DNA of 64,000 nt from Haematococcus lacustris (Eukaryota > Chlorophyta > Chlorophyceae > Chlamydomonadales > Haematococcaceae), in contig JASKMD010000014.1 in the NCBI GenBank assembly GCA_030144725.1, positions 7,342,284 to 7,406,283 on the forward strand, in the 5' to 3' direction. The stretch's first letter is position 1; each line of letters begins with the position of its first letter. Under the pieces are notes generated by a model. It saw only the letters and a list, made by a program, of their open reading frames with translations, searched no databases and was not told where the DNA came from. Of the stretch, positions 49,101-58,834 are shown piece by piece. A program made the position numbers and the translations under genes.

Positions 49101-51059
49101 GCCCTTCAGCAGTTCTCAGCACTGTGCAGCACACCGTGTCAGCCTGTCCGCTTCAGTCATGGACAAGAACCCGTGTGTGATGCAGCTGACACGCTTGGTG
49201 GATGTGCTTAGCCGCCACTTCTGCAAGAGTGCATCTCAAACTGAGCAATACAAGCGTGTCAGCTGCATGGACTGGTGATGATATATGGACTGGTGATGAT
49301 ATATGCTTTGATGATAACAGACAGTCATATTGGAGATGGTGATGTTTTTGTATATAATGCTTTTATATAAGTAATTAAAGGTTTTAAAAGGTTTTTTTAT
49401 TTTTCGTAACCAGTCGTGACCAACCGCGTAACCAGCCATTTCATGGTCCAGGACCCTTCGTGACCAGGATCAGCTAGGCCGTTTTGAAAAACGAATCACT
49501 GGTGGGGTGGGGTGGGGTGGGGTGGGGTGGGGTGAGGTGGGGTGGGGTGGGGTGGGGTGGGGAGTGGGACTGGGACTGGTACCTTGCGTAGGGTAGATGG
49601 TAGCAGCAGCAGGGCGAAGAACTGAGGCAGTGTCCACGCCTGTGCCAGGCTACCTCGACCAAGGCACAGTGCCATCACCTGCACAGCCCACTCATCATCA
49701 CACGGCCGCTGTGGGTAGTCACATCAGGCTATGCCCGTCACACCTTGATCACTCCTAAGCACACATGATCACACTGACTTGTCAGCATGCACATGGATGC
49801 AGCCGCTGCGGCAGTTCTTCTGGATGCTAGCACAGCAGAACAACAACAGCAGACAAACAATGAGCGGCAGCGACGCCATAACCCTGACCACCAGCTCCAG
49901 GTCTAGCAGTGGCTGACCACCTGACCACCTGACCACCTGACCACCTGACCTAGCTACCTTGGACTACCTTGGAGAGGCTGAAATGTTCACTGTAGCTGAC
50001 CACTCTCTGCTCTTGCCTAGTGAGGGGCCTAGGGTGCTGAGTGGCAGCGGTAGAGCACAGTCACACTCACTGGCCTTCCTACACCATAGCTGCCATACCC
50101 GGCAGCATCCTAGGCTGCTGCTGGGCTGCTGCTGGACAGCTGCTTAGAAGGAGCTGGGTGTGGACCGCCCTCCCCACTGTGGTGGGCCAGCTGACCCTGA
50201 GGCACCTCCCTGCACCCCCCTCCTCTTGCTCCCCCTGCAGCCCCAATCCCAGCCTCCCCTCTGCTGCTCAGCAGTTCCTCAGCGGCAGCGCACAGTGCCT
50301 GCATCTCACCCACAGCTGTGGGTGGCCATACCGGCCCACACCCTGCCCCAGCCCTGTGCTCCGTGCCACAGCTCCCTGCTTCCCACCACAGCTCTGTGCC
50401 ATCTGCTCAAGACACAGGCCCCTGAGGGCTCTGTTTGTATGTCGCCTTCCTTGCCCTCGCCCCCCCTGGGGCTGGCTGAACGGGCCAGAAGGGCCGCATG
50501 CTCATGGCTGCAGCGCTGGCTGGGCCACACAGCCAACACACGGGCGGGGGGAGGGCTGCTGCAGAGGCTGCTGCAGAACTCCTGGGCACGGCCAGCTCCC
50601 ACTGCTCCTGCTGCTATAGATGATGAGAAAGATTTGTGGTCATTTCCGCTGAGCTTGCAACTGTGGCTGATGTCACACTTTCGCGGCGCGACTGCGTTTT
50701 AGCCTGCCGGGGCCATCCTTGGTCCACGCTAGCCACCCCCTCATTGACTACCCTGTGCTGCCGCCTTCCGGTCACGGCCCCGTCACCAAATCCCGGCATG
50801 CGTCGTGACGCGCCTTGAATGAACCCAGCCAAGCCGTTACGAAAAGGACGGCGTTCCTGGTGACGACTTCCTCTACCGGGTCGAATAGCAAGGGCAATGC
50901 TAAAAGCACGGCCGTGCTGGGCATCGCTGCGAGCATCCGCTGCGTCCCAGGCTTGAGACGACATACGCAGCGATGAAGGTAAAGCGCCAGCACTGCATTG
51001 GCAGCGATGAGGAAGCCCACGCGCAGCGTCAGTTGCGAGTTCGGGTCGAAGATCGGCAT
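43185..51059 (-). CDS. Wax-synthase-like MBOAT acyltransferase, complete, nine exons, 502 residues
   Basis: Exons from the 5' end: 51059-50814, 49678-49583, 46246-46150, 46017-45946, 45535-45429, 44837-44747, 44467-44049, 43837-43742, 43469-43185. All phases agree. Membrane helices run from the N-terminus (VGFLIAANAVLALYLH, VLLALPLLF, VLFVTAWLGSFK). The family signature FWGRRWN is at residues 213-219 and the putative catalytic histidine (SGLMHE) at 382. The last exon has two more helices. This is the plant-type wax synthase family (MBOAT_2): an ER enzyme moving an acyl group from acyl-CoA to a long-chain alcohol or, in some members, diacylglycerol. Substrate cannot be told from sequence. Exon 7 adds about 140 low-complexity residues between FWGRRWN and the histidine, longer than I would expect. 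Intron 1 needs a GC donor (AAG|GCGCGT), and intron 2 (3.3 kb) carries the pentamer array and a hAT element. Confidence 0.9.
46311..48041. repeat. (GGGGT)n array, about 346 copies, left part
   Basis: Essentially pure pentanucleotide with one extra G near 46,811. It lies in intron 2 of the acyltransferase gene. All frames on both strands stay open for up to about 700 codons (WGGVG or PTPPH repeats). These frames are artefacts. Confidence 0.98.
48042..49501 (+). mobile_element. hAT transposon, 1,460 bp, perfect 15-bp TIRs and 8-bp TSD
   Basis: The left TIR CAGTGATTCGTTTTT (48,042-48,056) is the exact inverse of 49,487-49,501. The TSD GTGGGGTG is at 48,034-48,041 and 49,502-49,509. Removing the element and one TSD copy restores the pentamer phase exactly. 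CGTAACC-type motifs recur near both ends. It carries one transposase gene, which looks C-terminally truncated, so this copy is probably a deletion derivative that cannot move on its own. Confidence 0.95.
48174..49278 (+). CDS. hAT transposase, truncated (DUF4371/ZNF862-like), two exons
   Basis: Exons 48174-48845 and 48925-49278 are joined by a 79-bp GT-AG intron in phase 0, giving 341 residues. An N-terminal zinc finger has C53, C56, H70 and H76 (C-x2-C-x13-H-x5-H). The RNase H-like core begins at LSLSLDEAT (D192), and the second acid is in ALGTDGASVMVGSHNG (D262), followed by the family's C..H motif (SSQHCAAHRVSLSAS). The protein ends at CMDW just past the SRHF segment. The insertion domain, third catalytic glutamate and C-terminal hAT dimerisation domain are missing, so it should be inactive unless helped in trans. 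Codon use is GC-richer than the AT-rich 3' tail of the element. Confidence 0.9.
49502..49561. repeat. (GGGGT)n array, right part
   Basis: Continuation of the array beyond the hAT insertion. It begins with the target duplication and includes one GAGGT variant. It stops 22 bp before the splice donor at 49,583/49,582. Confidence 0.95.
50495..50622. repeat. Dispersed repeat in intron 1 of the acyltransferase (copy 2)
   Basis: Matches 32,730-32,850 around the start of the CHD-like gene, including an ATG in the same context (GCAGCCATGAGCA on the minus strand) and the CTGCTGCAGAGGCTGCTGCAGA block. The flanks differ. Confidence 0.8.
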
Positions 51060-51201
51060 CACCACGTACGGCGCACACAGCACTGCCTGGTAATGAACAT
51101 ATCAAAACACAGACAGCAGACATGAAATGCGAGTGAGAGGGCGGGATGACCATGACTTTTTGCCATGACCATGACCATGACTTTTTGCCATGACTTGACC
51201 T

Positions 51202-51243
51202 GAAGAAGAAGAAGAAGAAGAAGAAGAAGAAGAAGAAGAAGAC
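51202..51243. repeat. (GAA)n microsatellite
   Basis: Fourteen GAA units between the divergent acyltransferase start and the Fanzor fragment. It is preceded by a short tandem repeat of CATGACTTTTTGC. Confidence 0.95.
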
Positions 51244-51348
51244 TACTCCGGTATTCACCGGCGTGCATTAAGGGAGGAGCTACCGCCTGGGGCGCGGCCT
51301 GCTCCCACCAAATGACTTGACCTGAGCTCACAATGTGTCTCTCCTTGT

Positions 51349-52087
51349 GTGCCTTGGCTGGAGACTGTCAAGGGTGCCAAGGTACGCTGCAACTCGGCTG
51401 CCACAGGTCGCCCCCTGGCCCTGGCCTATGGGGCAGCAGGCTTCAGTGGCATTGGCAGCATTGGCAGCAGGGGTGTGCCTGTCAAGCAGATGCGACGGGA
51501 GGCATGCAAGCAGTTTTCCGGGCGTGTGGTGCTGGTGCATGAGTTCCGGACCAGCCGGGTCAGCTCTGCCCGCACCAACGTGGTGGCAGATCAGGCTGAG
51601 TCCTTCAGGTGAGAGACCTCAGATGCATTCGCACAGTAGGAGTAGAGTCATTACATAGCTAGTTGACAGCCGTTGCATTGGATGACGGGCACACACCAGC
51701 CTAGACTGTGCCCTGCACCGCTTGGGCTATACATGGCTTGACTTTACACTTGGTTTGGCAAGGAAGGGTCTTACAAGTGAGCATTGACATATGTCGCCTT
51801 GCAGGTGGCTGTACCCGGTGCGCAGCATGGCGACGCGGTCCCGGATCCGGGGCTTGATGTGCTCTACAAGCAATGTCATCAAGCGCAGGTTCTACGACCG
51901 AGACGTGTCAGCCGCGCTGAACATCGCCCGCATTGCAGCCGGGCCAGGCCGCCCACGCGAGCTCAGCAGCTGGCCGGGCCGCCCCGCCATGCCTAATCCA
52001 GGCAGAGTGGGCTAGGAGTGGGTGTGCGTGCGCGACAGAGGCCGGCTGCGGAAATGGCAGCGGCGGCACCAGCGGCAGCGACAGTGA
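51349..52087 (+). pseudogene. Fanzor (eukaryotic TnpB/OrfB-type RNA-guided nuclease), decayed C-terminal fragment
   Basis: Two pieces joined by a GT-AG intron (donor TTCAG|GTGAGA at 51,608/51,609; acceptor TTGCAG, exon from 51805). The order PLALAYGAAGFSG, GRVVLVHEFRTS, RGLMCSTSN, YDRDVSAALNIARI follows the RuvC-II, zinc-finger and RuvC-III part of Fanzor/TnpB proteins. The RuvC-II glutamate (51,541) and RuvC-III aspartate (51,902) remain. The first zinc pair, expected just after the TS of FRTS, reads VSSARTN with no cysteines, and only one cysteine is left of the second. No RuvC-I or N-terminal guide-RNA-binding region precedes it; only 290 bp separate it from the acyltransferase start. A TAG at 52,013 is followed by 23 in-frame codons with a basic tail (RKWQRRHQRQRQ) to TGA at 52,085, which suggests a late nonsense mutation. 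Confidence 0.8.
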
Positions 52088-53340
52088 CATGTGTATCATG
52101 CCATGAGCCAAACAAACAAACAATACGATTGCCCCTTACAAAGGGGATGTGTGTGCGCTAGAGTGTGCATAGGGTAAGGTTCTAGCGAATAGGTTAGGGA
52201 CACAGTCCCGACTCCTAAGTTAGGGACACACACCGGTCTCTCACTGCTGTGGAGAAGTGTAGGGGGCTCCACAGGATAGGGATACAGCATTGTTGATATA
52301 TCCATTCAGATATCTCTACTGCCATACAGGTAGTTGTATGGCAGAGCTGTAACGTGATTGTAGGGTGATGCCAAGCGCAGTTCGCTCATTGGTGCCGCTA
52401 CTCACCACTAGAACAATCGCCGGCATAGCCTCACTCGCAAGAGTAAACGCATCGCTTGCCCGAAATCGCGCGTTAATTCGCAGCTGCCAATGCGATAAAC
52501 GCTATCGAAAATGGTGCAGTATCGAGCCAGTATTTGCATGAAGATTACCAACCCCATGTTGGGACCCCTCAACCGCGGCACCATCAAGGGCGTTCAGCCA
52601 AAGAGGAATGGCAGTGGCAAGTGATACACTATAGGCAAGGGGGCTCACTGCCCCAGCCCCTGCCCCCAACCCCCGCCCATTGGCTGCGCCTAAGCACTCG
52701 GAGCATTCAACCCTCAATCTGCGCAAAGCTTTGTTCTTGTAACCGAGCATCATTATACGTGCAAGTAATCTTCATCCAGTGACATACAACGTCACGCACC
52801 AGACTGAACAAATAAAAGGCAGCTATAGATATGACATGCACCCATGCGCGAAAGTATCATGCGCGAAAGTATCCAAGCTATGCGCTTTGAATCCAGGTAG
52901 TCTCTACTTTCAATGTTGCTGCCTCACTATCTTTAAAAGAAGAAGTGTCCCGAAGCACATAGCATCCAGAGCATCTTGCTTGTCTGACTGTCAAGCTTAC
53001 AGAAGGATTGATTGGAACTGCTGGCACGAGGGAAAGGTCAGTTGCTGCTCTTGACGGTAAGCGCCAAGCATCAAGCACGGCAGCAACGGTAGCTATACTC
53101 ACCACCTTTGCGCTGGTTTCAAACCCCAGGACAGAAACCCCAGACGCAAAACATGTACCGACAGCACGTACACTGCCTCGATCGCCGGAGCTCCTCGTCA
53201 CCGCAGCTTTACTGCGTCGTCGAGGTGAAGGATTTGTCCGCGGACTCCGAGGCCAAAACTGACACATTGTAGGTCCATGAGGGACTTAACCCAGGTGCTC
53301 CCTAGCTTGTGCACCTTCTATGCTACAGTCTGTGTCTCTA
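52088..53340. other. Intergenic region
   Basis: No gene is recognised. A TGTAA at 52,348 could serve the upstream transcript. An 11-bp inverted pair (ATGAAGATTAC at about 52,539 and GTAATCTTCAT at about 52,767) and a 16-bp tandem pair (CATGCGCGAAAGTATC, 52,842-52,875) are visible. Minus-strand frame 53,267-52,878 has no motif. Confidence 0.45.
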
Positions 53341-53941
53341 CACAGCTGTCAACTTTGAGGGGTTAAGCCAGGCCACTGTCATGCTGTTCACTGTGCTAGG
53401 TATTTGCAAGCCTTGTCTTGTTCGCTAGCCAGGGCCAGGGTGGCATACACTTATCATTCCCCTCACCATGCCCCTTGCAGAGCCCACCCTTGCTTTCCTG
53501 CCAGACCCCCTGTGGGCACGGCCAGTGGTCATGAGGCTACTGCTTCTGCTCTGGCCGCTTCTCGGGAAGGGAGACAGCACCAGTCACAAAGCGGTGGCAG
53601 CCTCCCAGGGCCAGTGTCAGAGGTGCAGGCCAGGCCAAGGCGCTGCTTGTCGCTGGACAGTGCGCTGAGCTGGGCTGGCCAGGGCTCAGCCAGCAGCCTT
53701 GACGGCAGCCTGGATGCTGGTGGGTGCCCTAAAGCCTTGAGACGATGCTGGGGCCACCCCTACTACCTCTGCTACCATGCTGAACAACGCACATGCAAAT
53801 CCTGCCCCCTTTTGATGCTGGTGCTGTTCCTGGTGTTGTGTGTGGCTTGCAATGCACTCAGTCAAGCTCAACCGTGCCCACGCAACTACTGCTGCTGCTG
53901 CTACTGTTCGTGCACTCAACCCAGAAAGGTCACATTTATGA

Positions 53942-55081
53942 TTGCCTGGTGGTGACTGTGCTGCTTTGCTTGCAACAGGCCAACAACCAGCCAGCTGCCA
54001 GGACGTCCTAGGCTCACACGCTGTGCAGCAGGTGGCAGCGTATGGAGTGGGTGGCAGTGTGGAGGGCTGTGAGGGTGGCGTGAGCCAAACCCCTCCACCC
54101 CTTGTCTGGCACCCGCCGGCCCCCCCAGTGAGCCACCGCTGCAGACTGGCTCTGGCGCCACAAGGGAGGAGGAGCCGCAGCAAAGGTCGGGTGGCAGCAC
54201 TCCCCACTGAGGCTGCACACCTCGATGAGCATGAGCACAATTTGGGCGCAATGCAGAAACAGCAGCAGAAGTGTCAGGACCAGCGGCCACAGCAGCTGCA
54301 GCAGCAGCAGCAGGATGACCATCACCGCAAGAAGCACCAGCATCCCCCTCAGCAGAAGCAGCAGCAGCACCAGCCTAGGGGGCATCATCAGCAGCAGGTT
54401 GGTCGTTGCTGTGTAGCTCAGCGCGCCCTCCCCACCCGCCATGCAGCCCCCTGCAGAGTGCGAGGCACCTCCCCCGACAGCGTGCTGAACACGCACTCAG
54501 CCTTCGCATCGCCCGCATGCCAGCACCACACTGCAGGCGCTGCCTCCGCCAGCAGCCTCCCATTGGCCCTGCCAGGCGCACCGCCATCCAGCCAGCTGCT
54601 GGACCTCAGCCTGTTGCAGCCACTCTCGCCGGTGCTGTCCACCGCCCCGCAATCTGACGTGCTGGCCACCTTCATCGCGGCCACCAGCAGCATCTGCCCC
54701 ATCACACCCGCTGCCAGCGCCCACACCTCCTGGCTGGATTGTGGGGAGGAGCGGAGAATGCGGCACCGCCTGGCCAGAGCAGGCATCGCCACGTACCTGC
54801 AGCCGGCTGTGCCCCATGCAGACACAGCAGCAGCAGCAGAGCGTGACAGCCCTGTCAGGGCACGCAGCACCCTGTTTCACCGTGAAGCACTGCTGTCAGC
54901 AGTTGGCGGTGCAGGGGCTGAGGGGGGTGTTGGTAGTGGTGGTGGTGTTGCTGCTGCTGGTGCCGCCTCAGCCTTAGGCAGGCATAGCCTGGGCGCCAAG
55001 AAGGCGGGGGGGCTTGGAGCTGCCCTGAGGGCTGCGGGCAGGCTGCTGAGCAAGCAGCTCTCGGCCCTCAGTGCCTGGTAA
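53942..55081 (+). CDS. Hypothetical Q/H-rich protein, probably part of a larger gene
   Basis: An open frame of 379 codons. The middle is glutamine/histidine-rich. The second half is ordinary, with GC-rich third positions (SDVLATFIAATSSICPIT, then EERRMRHRLARAGIATYL), and it ends LGAALRAAGRLLSKQLSALSAW with a stop at 55,081. Upstream, separate short stretches look exon-like: VNFEGLSQATVMLFTVL before a donor at about 53,400, and a hydrophobic PVVMRLLLLLWPLLGK at about 53,530. The minus strand of the Q-rich part encodes a leucine-rich hydrophobic frame, so strand is not beyond doubt. I recognise no family. The first of the upstream stretches has a faint likeness to the pore helix of voltage-gated cation channels. 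Confidence 0.35.
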   Translation: MPGGDCAALLATGQQPASCQDVLGSHAVQQVAAYGVGGSVEGCEGGVSQTPPPLVWHPPAPPVSHRCRLALAPQGRRSRSKGRVAALPTEAAHLDEHEHNLGAMQKQQQKCQDQRPQQLQQQQQDDHHRKKHQHPPQQKQQQHQPRGHHQQQVGRCCVAQRALPTRHAAPCRVRGTSPDSVLNTHSAFASPACQHHTAGAASASSLPLALPGAPPSSQLLDLSLLQPLSPVLSTAPQSDVLATFIAATSSICPITPAASAHTSWLDCGEERRMRHRLARAGIATYLQPAVPHADTAAAAERDSPVRARSTLFHREALLSAVGGAGAEGGVGSGGGVAAAGAASALGRHSLGAKKAGGLGAALRAAGRLLSKQLSALSAW

Positions 55082-55598
55082 GGCCCCTCAGGGCTGGCAA
55101 CTGGCTGTGGATGTGGCACCCAGAGTCGACTTTGTCGAATGTACGCGCTGTTGAATGTATTTGTTGTACTTTTGCGACAATTTGTGCCTGTGTCTGAGTT
55201 ACTCCCACGTCTTGCCAGGTTGCCAGATATTCGGGGTTGCGGGTGCTGTGGGGCGATGCTGGGACATGTTCCGCACCCTGACATGGACTTCCATTGGCAT
55301 CGACACGGCGCACTTCATGACTAGTCCCACATGTCTCATCCATGTAGATGTATGTGTAAGGTCCCGGGCCGACGATGGGAAGCAGCGCCCATCATTTACC
55401 ATCCACCGAAGAGACCTTGTCTGGCCTAACAACAGGTCACGAGGCAATGCTGATGCTGGGCGTGTAGGGCACAGCATGCAACAGCCTACAGCCCTTGCGC
55501 ACCAGTGCCAGTCCTTGTGCCACAGGACACAACAGGCCGCAGCCGCGTTTGCACACCCCTGCCCCGTGACCCTGCCCCTGTCCTTGTAGTAATGTATG
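55082..55598. other. Region between the hypothetical gene and the retrotransposon
   Basis: No gene is supported. A 144-codon plus-strand frame (55,155-55,589) has no motif and is probably untranslated or intergenic DNA. Confidence 0.4.
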
Positions 55599-55716
55599 AC
55601 CGTACTGAACCGTATTTGGAAACACTGACCACAGCCTCAGCCAGAGCCAAGTCAGGCGCAGGCGTAGCTGTAGGCAGAGCTGAACCGTATTTGAAACCGT
55701 ATTTGGATCACGGATC
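55599..55716. repeat. 118-bp direct repeat flanking the copia element, left copy
   Basis: Identical to 61,288-61,405. It begins ACCGTACTGAACCG, ends CACGGATC and abuts the 5' LTR directly. Internal ACCGTATTT motifs recur. Confidence 0.97.
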
Positions 55717-55980
55717 TGTTGTGAACATGTCCGGGTGCAAAAGATATTGAGCACCGGAAGTGTGAGACATGTTTGACAGCACTCAGGGCTGCAGAGTGAG
55801 AGAGTGAGACTGTCCGTCTTAAGGCAGTTAGAGGGGCAGACCTCGGCACCCTAAGCTGAGTGCCGCGTCTGTCCCTACGCTCTCTACAGGTAGGCACTGA
55901 GCAGTGTGCTTAGTGCCGTCAGCAGTTAGTTATGTAAGAACCCTAAGCTGAGTGCCGCGTCTGTCCCTACGCTCACTACA
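55717..55980 (+). repeat. 5' LTR of the copia element
   Basis: 264 bp from TGTTGTGAAC to CTCACTACA, with the usual TG...CA ends. It contains two copies of an internal block (CCCTAAGCTGAGTGCCGCG). Confidence 0.96.
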
Positions 55981-56068
55981 GGGTTATGGGCCCACGCACG
56001 CAGACGCGTGAAAGGCACCAGTAAGTCGCCGGGAAGGGGTCGTGCGTTCGACAGTTAGTCGTTCGGCG

Positions 56069-58788
56069 ATGGCGGCTTCGTCGATCGGGCCGGGAGCCCA
56101 AATCGACCTGCTCACTGACGACAACTATCAGTTCTGGCAGATCCGCGTCAAATACGCGCTCATCGAGCACAACCTATTTCAGATCGTCGACACAGGCATC
56201 ACCCCCTTGCCCACTGCGCCTATCCAAGGCTCCTCGCAGGCTACGCAAGATGCCTATGCAGCAGCGCTTACTGTGCGCGACGCAGAGAACACCTCAGACG
56301 CAAAGGCCAAAGCCATGATACTACGCTACGTCAATCCTCAGCATTTCTTCGCCGTCGGCAATGCAGTCTCAGCCAAGGCCGCCTGGGACAATATCAAAGC
56401 TGAGTACACCCAGTCCTCCCTCGCGCACCAGACCCAGCTACAGCAGCAATTGTCCATGCTCAGATTGCACCCTGGTGAGACCATCTCCCAATTCTTCAGC
56501 CGACTGCTAATGCTGCAAGCCAACCTGCAAGCATGCAACTGCAATCCCTCTGACACCTCCATCGTGCTGTCAGTGCTGGCTGCCATGCCTGATGAGTTCA
56601 GACCAACCGTGGAACAGCTTCGCTATGATCAGTCCAGCGCAGCACTGCCCCTGAGCAAAGTCAAAACAGTCCTGCAATACCGGGAAGCAGACCTGCAGCT
56701 GGATCGGCAAAAGCAGCTCGACACCTCCTCCTCTTCCTCTCTCTGGGCCTCCTCCTCCTCATTCTCACCCAGGGGGGCTGGCTACTCAGGGGGGTCGGGA
56801 TGGCGAGGCAGGGGGGGGGGCAGGGTGCCCCAGCCAGGCAGGAGCAGCAACGCAGCCATGCAGCGCAGCAGCTCTCTAGCTCACTCAGACCACAGCACCA
56901 GAGAAGAGAATCCACATGCTCACATGACCTGTCACTTCTGCAACAAAGAGGGACACATCATGGCTGAGTGTCGTGTTTTTGACAGGAGCCAGCGAGAGAG
57001 ACTGAGGTCCATGCTGCTGTCTAACCCAGGCAGAGCTGACGACAGCCCAGCCAGGACCTCTGGTCACAGCCCAGGCAGGGCTGGCAGCCCAGGCAAGGGT
57101 AGGTCATACAGCCCTGCTGCTGGTAAAAGCAGCCTCAGCCCTAACAGAGCAAGGCTGTTCACCAGCCGTTATGGCCAGCCTGTCTCAGCTCAGAACCCCA
57201 GGCAGCACCTGATTGATGGCGACCCTCACATGCCCTACTTCATTGACTCAGGAGCATCTAGGCACATCTGCACCAATGCCAGCAACCTCACCAGCTTTCG
57301 CTCCTACCCAGCTCCACAGCCTGTTTACCTGGCAGCAGCTGGCCATCAGCTAAATGCGGTTGGTGAGGGAGATGCCTGGCTCAGGACAGATCAGGGTATC
57401 TTGTGTCTTCAGCATGCATTGCTGGTCCCCTCTGCATCAACTAACTTTGTCTCTGTTGCCCAAGCCACAGCTGCAGGCTACAAGTTTCTTTTTCAGATGA
57501 ACAGCTGCCTGATGGAGGGCAGCTATCGTGGACACAGCCTGTGCATGCAAGTACCAAAGCAGAATGACAGCTATCCTTTCCCAGCTGCCTCTATCGTAAT
57601 GGCTCCATCAGCACCCAACCAGCTATGCAGCAGCTTTATCTCAGCTACAGCTGCTAATCTCACTGCTGCTACCTCAGTGTCAGGCCCTGAGGAGACTACC
57701 TCTGAGCAGCAGCTGCTGGACTCAGCCAGCAGCGGCCACAGCAGGACTTCAGTTTCACCCAAGGTGTGGCATGAGAGGCTTGGTCATGCATCATACTCTG
57801 TACTTGAACGCATGCAGCGAGAGCATATGGTTACCGGTGTTGACACTACAGCCTCACAGTTTCGGGCAGCAGGATCTGATCCAGCAGTGTGTGAGGGATG
57901 TGTTGTAGGTAAACAGCATAGGCATGTACACTTCCCCCTGCCATCTCCCAATGCACCAGCTGTGACAGCCGCACTTGGGCTAATTCACATGGATGTGTGT
58001 GGCCCATTCAGCTTGGCAGCCAGGGACGGCAGCCGCTACCTTGCTACTTTCCTGGATGAGTTCACCAAGTTTTCAGTTGTCATGCCTCTTCGCAGCAAGG
58101 ACCAGGTGCCAGATTGCATTGTTACAGTAATCCAGCAGCTGGAAACGCAGTCTGGCAGCAAGTGCAAAGCTATTAGAACAGACAATGGCAGCGAGTATGT
58201 AAACAAGACAGTGCAAGCCTTCTGCAACAGCAAGGGTATCCTGCATCAGCATTCTGCCCCTTACAGCCCTGAGCAGAATGGAGCAGCTGAGAGACTGAAC
58301 AGAACCATTGTTGAGAAGCTTCGCAGCATGCTACATGCAGCTCACCTGCCCATAGAGTTCTGGGCTTACGCAGCAAAAGCAGCTAACCATGTCAGATGTG
58401 TGCTGCCTGTGACAGGTAAGAGTCAGACTCCATGGCAGGCCTTCTTCGGTGTCAAGCCTGACGTGTCAGGACTCAGGATCTTTGGCAGCAAGGTCTGGGT
58501 ACACATCCCACGCCATCAGCGCAGCAAGCTACAGCCAAAGGCAGCAGCAGGAGTCTTCATTGGCTACCAGCCAGGGTCTAAGGCCTACAAGGTGTTTCTG
58601 GATGGTAGAGAGCAGATGAGCAAGGATGTGACCTTTGATGAGCTCTCACCAGCCACTGATGAACTAACCAAGACCCGAACTGGCAGCCAGAGAGTCCTGC
58701 CTGACAGCATGCTGCTTCATCCCTACCCACCCAGCCCACAGCCTGATCTGCAGCCAGCCAGACTCCCTAGTGAGGGGGACAGACGTCA

Positions 58789-58834
<46 letters not shown>

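Noticed and set aside
52539..52778. 11-bp inverted pair ATGAAGATTAC / GTAATCTTCAT as transposon ends
   Set aside because: Too short, with no matching target duplication and no further terminal similarity.
54014..54496. Minus-strand leucine-rich hydrophobic frame as a membrane protein
   Set aside because: It is the complement of a CAG-rich glutamine stretch in the plus-strand frame. CTG runs read as leucine produce false membrane segments, and neighbouring sequence favours the plus strand.
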